64,000 nt of DNA from Corylus avellana (taxonomy: Eukaryota > Streptophyta > Magnoliopsida > Fagales > Betulaceae): the NCBI RefSeq assembly GCF_901000735.1, contig NC_081545.1, positions 33,039,634 through 33,103,633 of the forward strand, given 5' to 3'. Of the stretch, positions 52,757-64,000 are shown in pieces (position 1 is the first letter of the stretch; every line of letters begins with the position of its first letter). Under the pieces are notes generated by a model. That model was not told where the DNA came from. It did no database searches and saw only the letters and a list, made by a program, of their open reading frames with translations. The position numbers and the translations under genes were made by a program.

Positions 52757-55219
52757 CTACTGTCCAATCTTTGGTCCTGCGTACTTTGCTCCAACTACAG
52801 CCAAGTCCTCAGCTGTAATCTCCCTCTCTTGAAGCCACGCATAATCTTTCCTCTCCTCTTCCGGCACTGATACCCCATCAACTAAAATTTTCAAATAGAA
52901 AAAGATAATCAAGATTCCCATATCAAGTAAAAGGCATTCCTCCATTTAAGTAACAAAGAAAAATTATGGCGAAGTGGGACATGAAGAAGCAATTAATGCG
53001 GTACCCGAGAAACTGGTGAATGGAAATTCAAGGTAATATGTGCAGTGCCGGCCATTAGGATCAGAATATGGAGGGCCAAGCACATCCAGCACCGCACATG
53101 GTGTCACTGCTGTGAAGCAATGCATGTTGCCTCCATCGGCTGGGTAAAGGATGGAGGTGTTGCAAGGAGCAGTTAAGTTGGAGTCAACCTTAACCTCAGC
53201 CAAACGAACAGCAGGAGCTGTGACTGCATCAACAAAGGCATGTCAAATGAAATTTATAATTGAAAGGTGATACTTGGATCCAACTGGATAATGCTAGTCA
53301 TTATCAGATCCATCAAACACTTTTGACTGAGATTAATGAACTGGAGGGTTTTCACAACATCAATAAGGACTTAATAATAGCATAGCCTCCAAAAAACCGT
53401 AATGAAGAAAAAGAGACATTTCTTGAAGTATCAAGATGTAAGGTACAATAAGCACATATTATACTATATATTTTTCATCCTCCACTGGACACCTTTCCCA
53501 GATTTTACTATTTTCACAAGTGCCTTTCTTATGTAATTATTCTTTACCTCATTCTTTAAGGAGGCTAGCTTTTGCATCATGTATTACTCAACCAGAAACA
53601 GACACACAGATCTGAAAGCATGTAGTAGTAATTCAAACTGGGGTTTTCATCTTCAGGAACATGCAAATTATACATTGTATAGGAAAGACTGGATGGTATA
53701 AGTTATAACCTTGAAGGAAGGACTTACTTTCTGAAGGATTCACATCAGCGGATGTGTTACTTGGAGCATCAACCACCCAGTCATACGATTTGATATGCAT
53801 GGTTCCAAAGAGAAGCTTACTGAAAACCGTCATGCCGGGGTGATTATGAAGTGGAATAACACCTGATGGTGGCAAGCAAAAGATCCCCATCTGCATTGAT
53901 TGAAAAGATTTGAAAACCGCAACTAAAATAAAGTTCCTAGAGTAGAATGACTTTGTCTCAGTATGCGTGATGGCATCTCCGATAAAAGCTTACATACCGA
54001 GAATTTGTCACTCTCATAGAGGTGCAAGTATGTTATCGGTGGGGTTCTCCGAGCCACCTGCGTCTGGAAATACGGCATCTCAGGTTTAAGGCCAACATCC
54101 TCCGGTTTCATTTCATCTGCAAAAATGAAGTCAGGGTAGTAAGCATCAAGGACAAACCACAGCTTTATAGAAGGTTCATGTCAGTAATGCACAAGAATCC
54201 CTCACGTTAGTCGTCCTATAATACTATATTTTCAGTCATAGACTTCCAATTTCAAGACATCATTAATTAATTAGAAAAGACCACGAATATAATCCTGCCT
54301 TAATCAGGGACTGCTTTTTAGGCAAGAGAGGATGACACATCGTATAAGCGGCTGTCCCTTTTTGGGCCGAAAACTAAAGGAAAACATTATTTCCCAAAAT
54401 CTGATTATAACTTTTAAAAGAAAGCCAAATAGACCACATTCCGTACGCTACTTAAAAATAAAGAACTCAAAAGAAGTGGCAACGGAAACAAAATGAACCA
54501 ATGTGGTCTCCAAATGCTCCGTTAAGAGGATGGAATTTCATGATCGTGCAAAAACTATAAATTGACGATAATTCGATTGAGGTTGTTTAATGCATGATCA
54601 TGTCGCTCAAAGAGAAAATGGTATCGACCCTACTTAAACGCATTGATTGTCATAAATCATAAAACCAACATCTCCAGAAACAGCAAATACCACTCAAACA
54701 TTGACATACTAATATATGATCATCAAAAGTCGGATACTGAACTTCTAATTCTCAACCGCTTTCAAGCCCAAGCTGCCAAGCATGTCAAAGTTTTAGATGA
54801 AAACAGAAAACAGTCAAATTTAAACCAACTCACAAAACTTGCGAATCAAAACTACCCTCAGAAACCATGGCACACCCTGCAAAGCTTCAATTCAATCAAA
54901 TTTCAATCCCCTCATGCCCAACCATATGAATAGGTCACATTTGAACACAAAATTCAATTCAACCTTGTTGTATAAACAAGCAAAACTTACCCAAAACAGC
55001 TCGTAGCCGTTCGATATCTTCAGGAGGTGGCACAATCCCGGTCCCACCATTGGCAAACACTTGCTTGCAAGTCTCGAATAGCTTCTGAACCGGCGACATC
55101 CTCTTGTGCCGTCGCCGGCTCTTCCTGGGCTTGCTTCTCGAATTCGTGTCTGTCGCCTTGGGCAATTCACGTGACTCCTTATTACCCTTTCGATCAGCCC
55201 GAGTCGTTTCAATCCCCAT
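52757..55219 (-). CDS. Plant cysteine oxidase, PCO1/2 type
   Basis: Five exons (55219-54991, 54116-53998, 53890-53728, 53223-53005, 52881-52757) join to 284 residues. The N terminus (about 20-40) is basic, [14 protein letters not shown], and can serve as a nuclear-localisation signal; it is a feature of the hypoxia-inducible PCO1/2 clade and absent from the shorter PCO4/5. The cupin core has two iron ligands, His131 and His133 (PLHNHPGM), and a third, His205 (GGNMHCF). The motif [19 protein letters not shown] and the C-terminal CTYYLEFPF are conserved. These enzymes use O2 to oxidise the N-terminal cysteine of group VII ERF factors, which marks them for the arginine/N-degron pathway; they thus act as oxygen sensors. 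Length and clade fit. The assignment to PCO1 rather than PCO2 is left open. Confidence 0.95.
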
Positions 55220-58051
55220 TCAATCTCAAATTAACATAGGAAACTCAATATGGGCTCCCCCCCACCAAACCACCCAGAAAAATGCAGAATTACGATGTGG
55301 GTGTTGACCAAAACACAAATTGAGGAAATGGGTACTGCTCAAAGCTCAAAATTTTTATCTGGGTATAGACCTAAGGACCAAAATTTTCATGAAATGGGCG
55401 AGAAATAGGGAAAACAGAGGAGAAAGAGAGAAAGATAGGTACATATAGATACTACACAGTTTGGTATTCCTAGAACCGTATCGTACATGCAGGTGAGGTG
55501 TAAAAGCAGAACAGAGAATTGAGAATTGAGAATTGGAATCTCTGTTGATGAAGGAGACGGTGGGCGAGGATTGACGGGGATTATAAAGGGGGACAAGGGG
55601 TAGGGTTAGTTGAAAGGCAGAGGAAGAGTTGGTTTTAGAGGGAGTGAAAAAACCAGGGGCCATGCTTGGCTTTCCAGTGGGCTGTTCCAACAGCGGATTT
55701 TTATCCAGTCACACCTCCCCTTCCTTTGGTCTTCTTTATTTTTTTGCCCTTCTTTATTCATTTTTTGTAGTCTTCTAAATAAGGAAAATTATTTTGTAGT
55801 ACAGGAATATTTTCCCTTGCTAATCTCAAACCTAACCACATGACTTGGGAAAATTCAATATCTGCCTCTATGTTTTCAAAATCTTTTCAAGTTTTCCTTC
55901 TAATGTTTTTCACCTTTTTTCTTTCTTTCTTTTTTACTAAGAATTCCATAACTTAATGAGTTGAACCCTAATTTGTATTATTTGGAGAAAGGAAAGTACT
56001 ACTAAACTACTACAACTTCATAAAGATCAAATTCACTAATGATTACTTTACATACACCCATATACATTACCTATCTTCATTTTATTATTTCAATCTCTCC
56101 ACAAGAATAGTGAAAGAATTATATATCTTCTCCCCATTCGAATTTAGGATGATTTCTCTTTTAAGAAGTTGTATCATATTTTGTTCTTCTTCTACAAGGA
56201 TCGAGTGTAATGTGATTGTCCATTTGCACGTGAGAGGACACTCAAAATTTGGATTGCTTGGGTTCCTATCTGAAAAGAATAAAGTCTAGATGTCCTCTCA
56301 AATGAAATTATAATGGACAACTTTAATATTGCACCCGATCCGAATCCATATATTATAATAGGAAGGAATATTAAGTGGCGTAAAAGTGTAAGTATTTTGT
56401 TTTGAGTATTCCTTCTATCAGGATATAATGTAAAACTCTATTTTACTGCTTTCAATAAATATTTGACACATTATGTGAAAATACAAAACTACAATAGAAA
56501 TAAAAAAGCCGTATCTTTAATTCAAATCAATCCTACATATTTTTTTCATTCATTATAACCCTACGCCCACCAGAGTCTCCAAAGCCAACTAAGATTGGCT
56601 TTAGTGGTTTTGTCAAGAAAAAAAAAATTATTTGATGTGAATGATTATATTATTTTTTAGTGTTTCAAGCTCATGAGTCTACTTCCTATTTAAGGGTGTA
56701 AAAGACCCAATTTACACCATTACCTAATTGAAGTTATTATTTTTTTTAAGCATGTCTATATTTCACTCTATCTACTATAGTGTGTTCAAATTTGGCATAT
56801 GTTAAATTTATATTCAGCTTGACCAGATACTATTTTGTATTATATTTTTTATGCATTCAATGAATTAAACAATTTCCTTCTTAATCAGAAGCTAATCAAG
56901 TTAATCAAGCCGTAATTACTTTTCTTTATTAGCAATTCTCGTTCTATAATCCTTCTTTTCTATTGGTCTGAGAGTTGAGTAACAACACGTCACTTTGGAC
57001 ACCAGCAAATATGATATGGGCGATCAAATTGACTGGATTTCTTCTCATATAATTAATTTTTTCAAGGGCCTAAAAGATAAATAGTCTTCAATAATGCCCC
57101 CTCGTTGAATAAAGCATGCATGCTGACTGACTAAATATTTGTCGATCAAAGAAATATTTTATTTACTTGAACTGGGCATGAAATGAGAGCCGATATAAGA
57201 TGGTTAAACTGATTAAATCATATATATATATATATCCTGGGTGCTGAAAAAGTAGAAGAAAAAGAAAAAAAAGTAATCGATTTGAAAGGTCGACCTACTT
57301 AAGATCAAATCATTTTAGGCAAAGGAATAAAGCATGTCGAATTTTTTTGAGAAAATCTTAAGAGCATAGAGTCATGAAACTACCATTCAAACAAAACATT
57401 CCTTTTAGCAAAAAACAAGCAGATTGATCAGGCAATGGAGGATTCATGTGAAACATAAAAAGCTAATGTTTTTTTTCACATGTAAGAAATGAAATGGAGT
57501 GAGCAGCCTCACCTACCCGGACTTGACCCGTAATAATCATTCATAGATGTTCTTTCATTCCATCATTGGTTGTTTCTCCAAAGAATAGAAGACATCATTC
57601 TTTTTCTTTGGCGTTGGGAAGGATTAAGAAAGGAATATCCCCAATACGTTTACACCTCCATTGAGTGACAAACTTCAACTGTTTAAATTAATGTCAATTG
57701 CACAATCAAAAACTAAAAATGTTAGCCAAAACTTGCATTCTCTCTTGAAAACTAATTGGATTAGCAATGTATCATGAACAAAATTGACCTCTTCTCTAGC
57801 ATAACTTTGGATTAATTCCCACTTACCTTGCATAGAGGAAAATTTGGAAGCATTTTGATTCGTAAACACATGCAGTTGATGGATCAAAAGGTAGATGCAC
57901 TACTCTTCATTTCACATATAAATTATAATTGATCTATGCAAGAAAATGCAATGAGAATACTTCTGGTGAGGCAAGGCGATAATGAATTCAAAGATTCTAT
58001 TCAGAAGTTACCAAATGAATGAATGGAAGAAAAAAAAAAAAAAAGTTAATT

Positions 58052-58127
58052 GAACGGTGTATTTACACGTGGTAATCATGCTCGTAATTAAACGGCATAT
58101 TAACACGTGGTAATCATGCTCGTAATC
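58052..58127. repeat. Two 38-bp tandem units, each with a G-box
   Basis: Two direct copies (58052-58089 and 58090-58127) share ACACGTGGTAATCATGCTCG exactly and differ by only a few bases elsewhere. Each holds CACGTG, the G-box/ABRE core. Confidence 0.85.
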
Positions 58128-60166
58128 GAACAAAAAGCGTTACACCGAACACATTTTAGCGCTAATAAAGTAATTCTTGTGTCTTCATGCGTGCTACTTT
58201 TATTTTACGGACAATTTCTTTACGAGTATTTTAGGAATTAATAATTGAAATACAAGTACATAAATCTATTGCAACACACAACACATGTATCCATACTTGG
58301 TTTTCCTTTTTCTATCTATAGACTATAGGCATTGTTTTCCTTAGTAAAGCCAACACAAGTACAATATTCAATGAAGTAGTAAGTGATGTACTATATATTG
58401 CACCAATATTCCTTTTAGGGTAAGTACAAGTTCAGTTTCGTTGTTTGATTGATCAACCGTGATAGTACGTATGGCAATATTCTCTAGGATAAGTATAATT
58501 TTGTGAAGAAGCATTTTAAACTTCATTTTGTTTGTCTTTAGATATATATACTTAGTTTTTTGTTGGGAATTATTATTATTATTATTATTATATACTTAGG
58601 TACTTTATATTATCCCTTTTTCCGGTATTGATTAGAAAAAGGTACTTTATATTAGTGTTTAGGACTAATTTCGTTCACTTTGATACTACTTCATATATTT
58701 TTCCCGCTTTGATTTTTTTTTTTCTTTTATCTTTTTAGGATATCATGAAAATTTCCATTAAAACTTATTAAAATGTTAATTAAATAATTTAATCAACTCT
58801 TTCCCATTAGGAATAATGATTTAAAATTTAATTATTATTTTAACAAAGCTTACCTAGTTACCTTCAACCAGCTGCTTCTTCTTTGGTTGAAGCCTCAAAT
58901 CTCTTGGACTTAACTCATTATTCAATATATATATTTTTTTAGGAGTTATGCAATGATTCTTATGCTGTTTTCACTTTTCACTTCTACGTACCCCGGAGAA
59001 TCCTTATTATTCAGCACTTGGTCTTTGAAGCTAGCTCACATGCAAGATATCACGATCTTATCAATACTGCCTATAGAAAGAAATGTAATATATATGGTGT
59101 AATTTTTTTTTTTTTTTTGGGCTGAAATAATCCACATGTGGTAATTATTAAGATTGTTTATGCCAGAAAATATATATACTCGTTAGCAAAGGAGGAATTA
59201 ATGGCGAGAAAGCTCAAACAGAAAAAGAATGTTTAATTTCCAAATTTAAACTCCGTTGGTCAATATTGAAATTTATAAAAAGGACAAGGAGCATTTGCAA
59301 ATAATCTAAACATGTTCCCTAATAATAAAAAAAGATGTTAAAGTTATATAATAACAAACCAAAAATGGAAATAAAAATCTTAAATTATTTTATTTAACCG
59401 GAAATTAGATTAAAAAGCAGGGACAAAAGAGGGAGATCAAAGTTATATTCAGTTTCAGGGTGATAAGGTGGCATTTATGAGGAAAGGGTATGTGTTGAAA
59501 GATGTATGACAAACTCCAAGTGTTGAACATATAAGAGCAGCGTTTTTCTTTTGTTGGTGTACGTTGAGGTTCGTAAAAATCTCTGGCAACGCTTAATTTG
59601 TAACGTAAACTTTGTAGAAAGGGGAGAGGGGTTGGTGGGTTGAATTGTTTTTATCGTAAAAGATATGAAAGCGAAACAGAAAATTAAAAAGCAAGTGATA
59701 GAAACCCTGCAAAACAAACACGCTGTTTTGGGTGGTTACAAGTCCACCAATTACTTTCTCCTGCATGCTTACACTTGATCAACGCGTAGCCTCCTGAGCT
59801 TGCAAGGTGGTGCCATTGCCATCTTTAAGGTTTTCCCTATAATACAACTATGGTTTTCACTTATCACAATAGAATCCTCTCTATTTCAAGATCGAGTTAA
59901 GATATTATTTTATTGTATTTAATTAAATACATTGACGGTTTATACATTTCATTTCATATAATTCGAAGCAGAAAAAGAATTATCTTTATTTCATTTCATT
60001 CATGTTTATCACTTTCCTCTTCTTAATAGAGAAAGTAAATTAAAACTTGACAAAATTTATGACGATTAATAAATGACTTGAAACTGAAGGTAGACACTGC
60101 AAGCAGAAACACGTGGTTGACATGATAATATACATGACTTTCACGAAGACCTAGAACATGCCTCTC

Positions 60167-60403
60167 ATCTATCCATGATGGCGCACGGATTGGCAAAGGT
60201 AACTGAGAGTGGTGGTATTTCTAGAATTTGGATGGAGGAGATCTCAGAATTTATCCATGATGTTGTTGTTTTAGAGCAAACTGCAGCTTGTTGTTTGGAG
60301 TCCTATGCTCTTTGATGTTTTAGAGTCCTTGACTCTAGATATCTATTTGTACTTTCAGAATTATTTGAATAAGATCAGTCTTCTTTCAAAAAAAAAAAAG
60401 AAA
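60167..60403 (+). mobile_element. 5'-truncated LINE with poly-A tail
   Basis: The 237-bp insert ends in a poly-A stretch and is flanked by an exact 14-bp direct repeat, AGAACATGCCTCTC (60153-60166 and 60404-60417). Its first ~135 bases encode an open reading frame tail, HGLAKVTESGGISRIWMEE and further to a stop, that resembles the C-terminal end of the RNase H domain of plant non-LTR elements (AHALAK...W). It is a typical target-primed LINE insertion, truncated at its 5' end. Confidence 0.88.
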
Positions 60404-60965
60404 AGAACATGCCTCTCTCTCTCTAAGATCATTTATTTATTTAGAGTATTATAAGCCCATTGATTTATTTTCCTCATTAGTTTTTCGCAAGCAGATCATG
60501 GCATAAATTTATTCTTAAATGAACATGCTATATATATATACTCTATGTAAATAACATATTGTCACCTTCACCCGTTGAACTCCAGGCCTACTAATAATTT
60601 AAGCTCGTTAAAGTAATTTGGAGTCATCAGACGACTACTTTCGGTAATAGAAAAACGGACGAGAATTTCTAATTCACTTGTTTAAAATGGAGATAAATTA
60701 TTTTATAGTTAATGTTTTATTTTATTGCTCTTAACACGTGTATGATGTCATTTTATTCAGTTTTTTTTAAAATGATGTGCTGACATATATATATATATTC
60801 ATCATATAACATCATGTATATCGTTAAATATACCAAAATAAATTCTTGATCATTAAATCACTCATATTCATTTGAAATGAAGATGATCTATTTAAAAAAA
60901 AAAAAAAAAAATCGGCTCTTGGAGATATAAAAGTTGATCCACTTGATGAAGCATAGAAAATATAG

Positions 60966-61071
60966 TCCCCAAGAGGTAGCTCAATCGGCTGAAACTACAC
61001 TTAATGAAGTGGAGGTCACTAGTTCGAATCACTCTCCCCCTCTTGTGCAGACATGTAAAAAAAAAAAAAAA
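60966..61071 (+). mobile_element. SINE, second copy of the 42662 family
   Basis: It matches the 42662 copy over the whole 90-bp body: AAGAGGTAGCTCAATCG, TCACTAGTTCGAATC, CTCTTGTGC, then poly-A. No clear target duplication could be seen. Confidence 0.82.
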
Positions 61072-61651
61072 GATAAAGGTATCTGCAGTACGTACCTATA
61101 TCTCTTCAAGACTTCATCCAATATTATATTTTAGAGAAAATATAATCACACAATTTCAATTTATTTCATTGATTTTTAAATCCAAATTTTTACTCCTTTT
61201 ATGATTTGCATTTTTCACTTCTTTCGCCTAAAAAATTATTTTTTAACTCATGAATACCAGCCAAATAAGCAGTTTTATATGATTTTCGACATAATGAGTA
61301 AAGTGAAAATAAAAAAAATAAAAAATAAAAAATAAAGAGTTAAATTAAAATCTGATGGAATAAATTGAAGTTGCAACTTGCTTGATTACTTGTGAAGTAA
61401 ATTAATATTTTCTTTATATTTTATTAATAATGCATTCCACCTGGTATTACCATTATTAATAAATCGCATATAATAACCCCCCATCTCCAAAAAACAAAGT
61501 CAACAAAAAGTAGTTGGTTTTTTTTCATGCAATACGCATCATCAAAATCGTGCTCTAACATCCTTCTTTTTTATTTTTATTTTTATTTTTTTTATTATTC
61601 CCTTGATTTTTTTATTATTTAAAACTACTATCTATATCCTAATTAATATTA

Positions 61652-61855
61652 GAGAAATGTTAAAGGCTCAATTTTTTTGTCCAATAAAAGTCCAACTTTT
61701 ACCTTATTTTTTTTTTAAAAAAATAAAAATAAAAAATAAAAAAAATGTCTAAAGCAACTCTATCTATTTTTTACCTTTCTTTTATTTGATATTTTTTTTT
61801 TAAATAAAAAATGGTAACTTTTATTAAAAAAAAAATTGAGTCCTTACCATCCGTC
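61652..61855. mobile_element. MITE (Mutator-like, 204 bp)
   Basis: The left end GAGAAATGTTAAAGGCTC pairs imperfectly with the right end GAGTCCTTACCATCCGTC. An exact 9-bp direct repeat TTAATATTA flanks it (61643-61651, 61856-61864). The core is A/T rich. Confidence 0.82.
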
Positions 61856-63229
61856 TTAATATTACAGCATGAATATATTATATCCACAAGTCAGACCGTT
61901 GAAGAATGAACAGTTGTGTTTATACGGTTGGCCGTTAGGAATTTGCAGCCCATGATTGAATCATGAAAATGGACCGCCCGCTTCCCTCTAGTTAGAAGCC
62001 TTGAATGTCCGCGCCCTCCTTTTTTTTTTCTAACTTGAAAAATGTGTACACAGAACCGGCACACATACGTTTGTATGCATGTCGTGTACGTATATTTATT
62101 TTTTAGTCCTATGATGGAGAGCGACACTTAGAGCCATGGTCGTGCGCGTGCGTCCGCGTGTCAGCCCTGGGCAAGCGAGCAGTTCTCCTTCTCTGGGCGC
62201 GTGTCGTACGCTGAACTGCTGCAACGTGGAAGCGTCTGACATCACGTGAGTTGCCATTGTTGAATGATGACATGGACATATGCGGCTAAGACTACCACAA
62301 ATGACAATTTGATGTACCGAATCGTCAGCAACCTTTCAAATTAGAAAGTAAAGCAGTGGAGATTTGATGGAATTAATTAGGGATAAAGAGTATTTTCTGT
62401 ATAATCTCTACGAATATTGTTTTGTGGAGCGAATTTAATACTATTTCTAATAAAAATCCGACTTATCAAGAATAAAGTATTATATTCTGATATTTAATAA
62501 TTAATACATAATAAAAAAAAGATATATCTAACTTATTTTACACGACATTTAGCATATGTCTCTAACAAAGATACAAATTCTATGAGCATATACGGTATAC
62601 CTTTTTTTTTTAAGAATAAACAAATGAAACATATAAATTATTTCCGAGTTTTTTGATGTGTATACATTTGTTTCGATTCATAAATAATACATATTATTTG
62701 ATATAGTAATACTATTTTATAGATTATTATATGATTGTTATATAACTATGATATAGCAGTAAAAATTAGTTAATGTAAAAAAATTAATGTCCAAACATTA
62801 CTCTATTTGGTAATATTATGATTAGGGGCCAAAACTTGATGACAAAGTAGAAACAAAGAACTTATAAAAGCTTTAGAACTAGCCATAGCAAGAGGAGAAA
62901 AAAAAAAAAGAGGCGTTTCGGCCCATTTGGGCTTGAAATTTTCCAACATTGTGGTGTACTTAGTTGGGCCCTATCTTTACTACACTGTAAATCTCTAGGC
63001 CCAAGTTGGTAAGATGAAGGTTCCAGTTAAGCTCAGCCATATACGAAAACGTGGAGGGTAATTTAGAGATTTCAATCTCACCCAACGATGAAACAGACCA
63101 ACTCGTCCTTGATCTGAATCGTACCACACAGCCATAGCAGGTCTCTTGCTCTTTCGTCCCTAAAATCTCTTGGCTCAATTTTTGTCCTCCGAATTCGTGT
63201 GTTTCCCTTCAGATCCGTCTTTCAGGAAA

Positions 63230-64000
63230 ATGTACGGATTCGAAGCGCTTACCTTCAACATCAATGGAGGATACCTGGAGGCGATCGTGAGGGGGCACCG
63301 TGCTGGGCTGCTGACAGCCGCTGATTATAACAACTTGTGCCAGTGCGAGACCCTGGACGACATCAAGATGCACCTCACGGCCACCGAGTACGGGTCGTAC
63401 CTCCAGAACGGTGCGTTGTGTTTTTATATCCCTTCACCTTCTCCAATTCGCTTTGATTCGACTGATTTCGTGTGATCCTAACCTCTGTTTGGTTACTGAG
63501 AAAATGGAAGTGAGAGTTTTTGACCTATTGTTGTTTTATTGTTTGGAGATATGAAATTTGTGTTAATTGGAGGTTTCTTTTAAGAGAATCACTATTTACT
63601 TAATATCTCTAATTTGAATGAAATGTAGCCTCTGTTATAGTCATTCTTTCAATATTCTGTTTTGAACATTTTCATGTTATGGATTTGTCTTCTAATCTTT
63701 TTAGAATTTTGGGGTCTTAGGTTGAAGCGGGAGTTATTTGGTGTCAATGCATTGATTAACGGAGAGTTAGGGTTTCACAAATGGTAAATGTTAGAGTGAA
63801 GGCTTGCTATCCGCTCAAAGTGAATGTGTGTTGAATTGGATGACTGTTTAGTAGGGTAGGAAGTAGGATTTTGGTTGAATATTGAGCGGGCAAGATAAGG
63901 GCTTAGGCTATGTCTTGGTTTAGTCTTTCGAATCTTGAAGCTTAGGACTGAGAAAAAGAGGTTTTCATTGAGAAGGATGTTAATGACAGATTGGAAGATA
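63230..64000 (+). CDS. V-type proton ATPase subunit d, first exon (gene runs off window)
   Basis: The start codon at 63230 opens a frame that reads MYGFEALTFNINGGYLEAIV, the highly conserved N terminus of plant VHA-d. Coding exon 1 is 63230-63410 (60 codons plus one base), followed by donor GTGCGT. The rest of the window is intron, and later exons lie beyond 64000. Subunit d is part of the membrane-embedded V0 sector and couples the central stalk to the c-ring in the vacuolar and endosomal proton pump. The leader is unremarkable. The assignment is secure, since no other family begins this way. Confidence 0.95.

Larger units (their letters stand above)
55220..63229. other. Long divergent spacer between PCO and V-ATPase d genes
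   Basis: About 8 kb with no gene. It holds the promoters of PCO and VHA-d at its ends, a G-box tandem repeat (58052-58127), a LINE tail, a SINE and a MITE. The rest is AT-rich sequence without a recognisable feature. The PCO side has a GA/CT-rich leader at about 55400-55660. Confidence 0.7.

Noticed and set aside
52508..52757. Phe-rich frames downstream of the PCO gene
   Set aside because: Produced by poly-A/poly-T tracts in the 3' UTR.
62130..62240. GC-rich patch as a possible exon or CpG island of a lost gene
   Set aside because: No open frame of useful length and no splice signals giving a recognisable product.

Overview
The window is nuclear DNA of a flowering plant. The genes have canonical GT-AG introns, the spacers are AT-rich, and there are many short transposable elements (foldback MITEs, tRNA-derived SINEs, a TRIM, a LINE tail). 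The gene families are plant-specific: WRKY, IQD, serine carboxypeptidase-like, plant cysteine oxidase and LRR receptor kinase. The look is that of a eudicot, probably a woody rosid, but the species cannot be fixed from the sequence. Three runs of exactly 100 N (7782-7881, 11243-11342, 13920-14019) show a scaffolded draft assembly.

Layout. Positions 1-18123 hold a cluster of secreted PQQ-type eight-bladed-propeller proteins (polyvinylalcohol-dehydrogenase-like), all on the + strand: a decayed copy (1647-4988), a copy cut by a gap (6013-7781), the 3' half of a copy (8772-10025) and one complete copy of 542 residues (15226-18123). A MIK2-like LRR receptor kinase (10812-13536, -) sits inside the cluster. 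Next come an IQD calmodulin-binding protein (18780-23742, -), the mitochondrial LepA/GUF1 translation GTPase (28167-34190, +), a group IIb WRKY factor (35368-39456, -), a serine carboxypeptidase-like protein of the SCPL45/46 type (46792-50386, -), a PCO1/2-type plant cysteine oxidase (52757-55219, -) and the first exon of V-ATPase subunit d (63230 onward, +). I resolved exon borders for every gene by hand. Each complete model keeps an open frame across all its introns.

The spacers (notably 39.5-46.8 kb and 55.2-63.2 kb) hold no gene I can support, but they do hold recognisable mobile elements. These are Mutator-like MITEs with 9-bp target duplications, a miniature LTR element with Met-tRNA primer site, a SINE family with two copies, and a 5'-truncated LINE with a 14-bp target duplication.

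The genes are independent loci, not a pathway. The only functional cluster is the PQQ-propeller family. It keeps the vicinal Cys-Cys that packs against PQQ in bacterial quinoprotein alcohol dehydrogenases, and its plant substrate is unknown. I found no convincing wholly new system. The most unusual content is this family, its duplication and decay history, and the assembly question around the 7782 gap.
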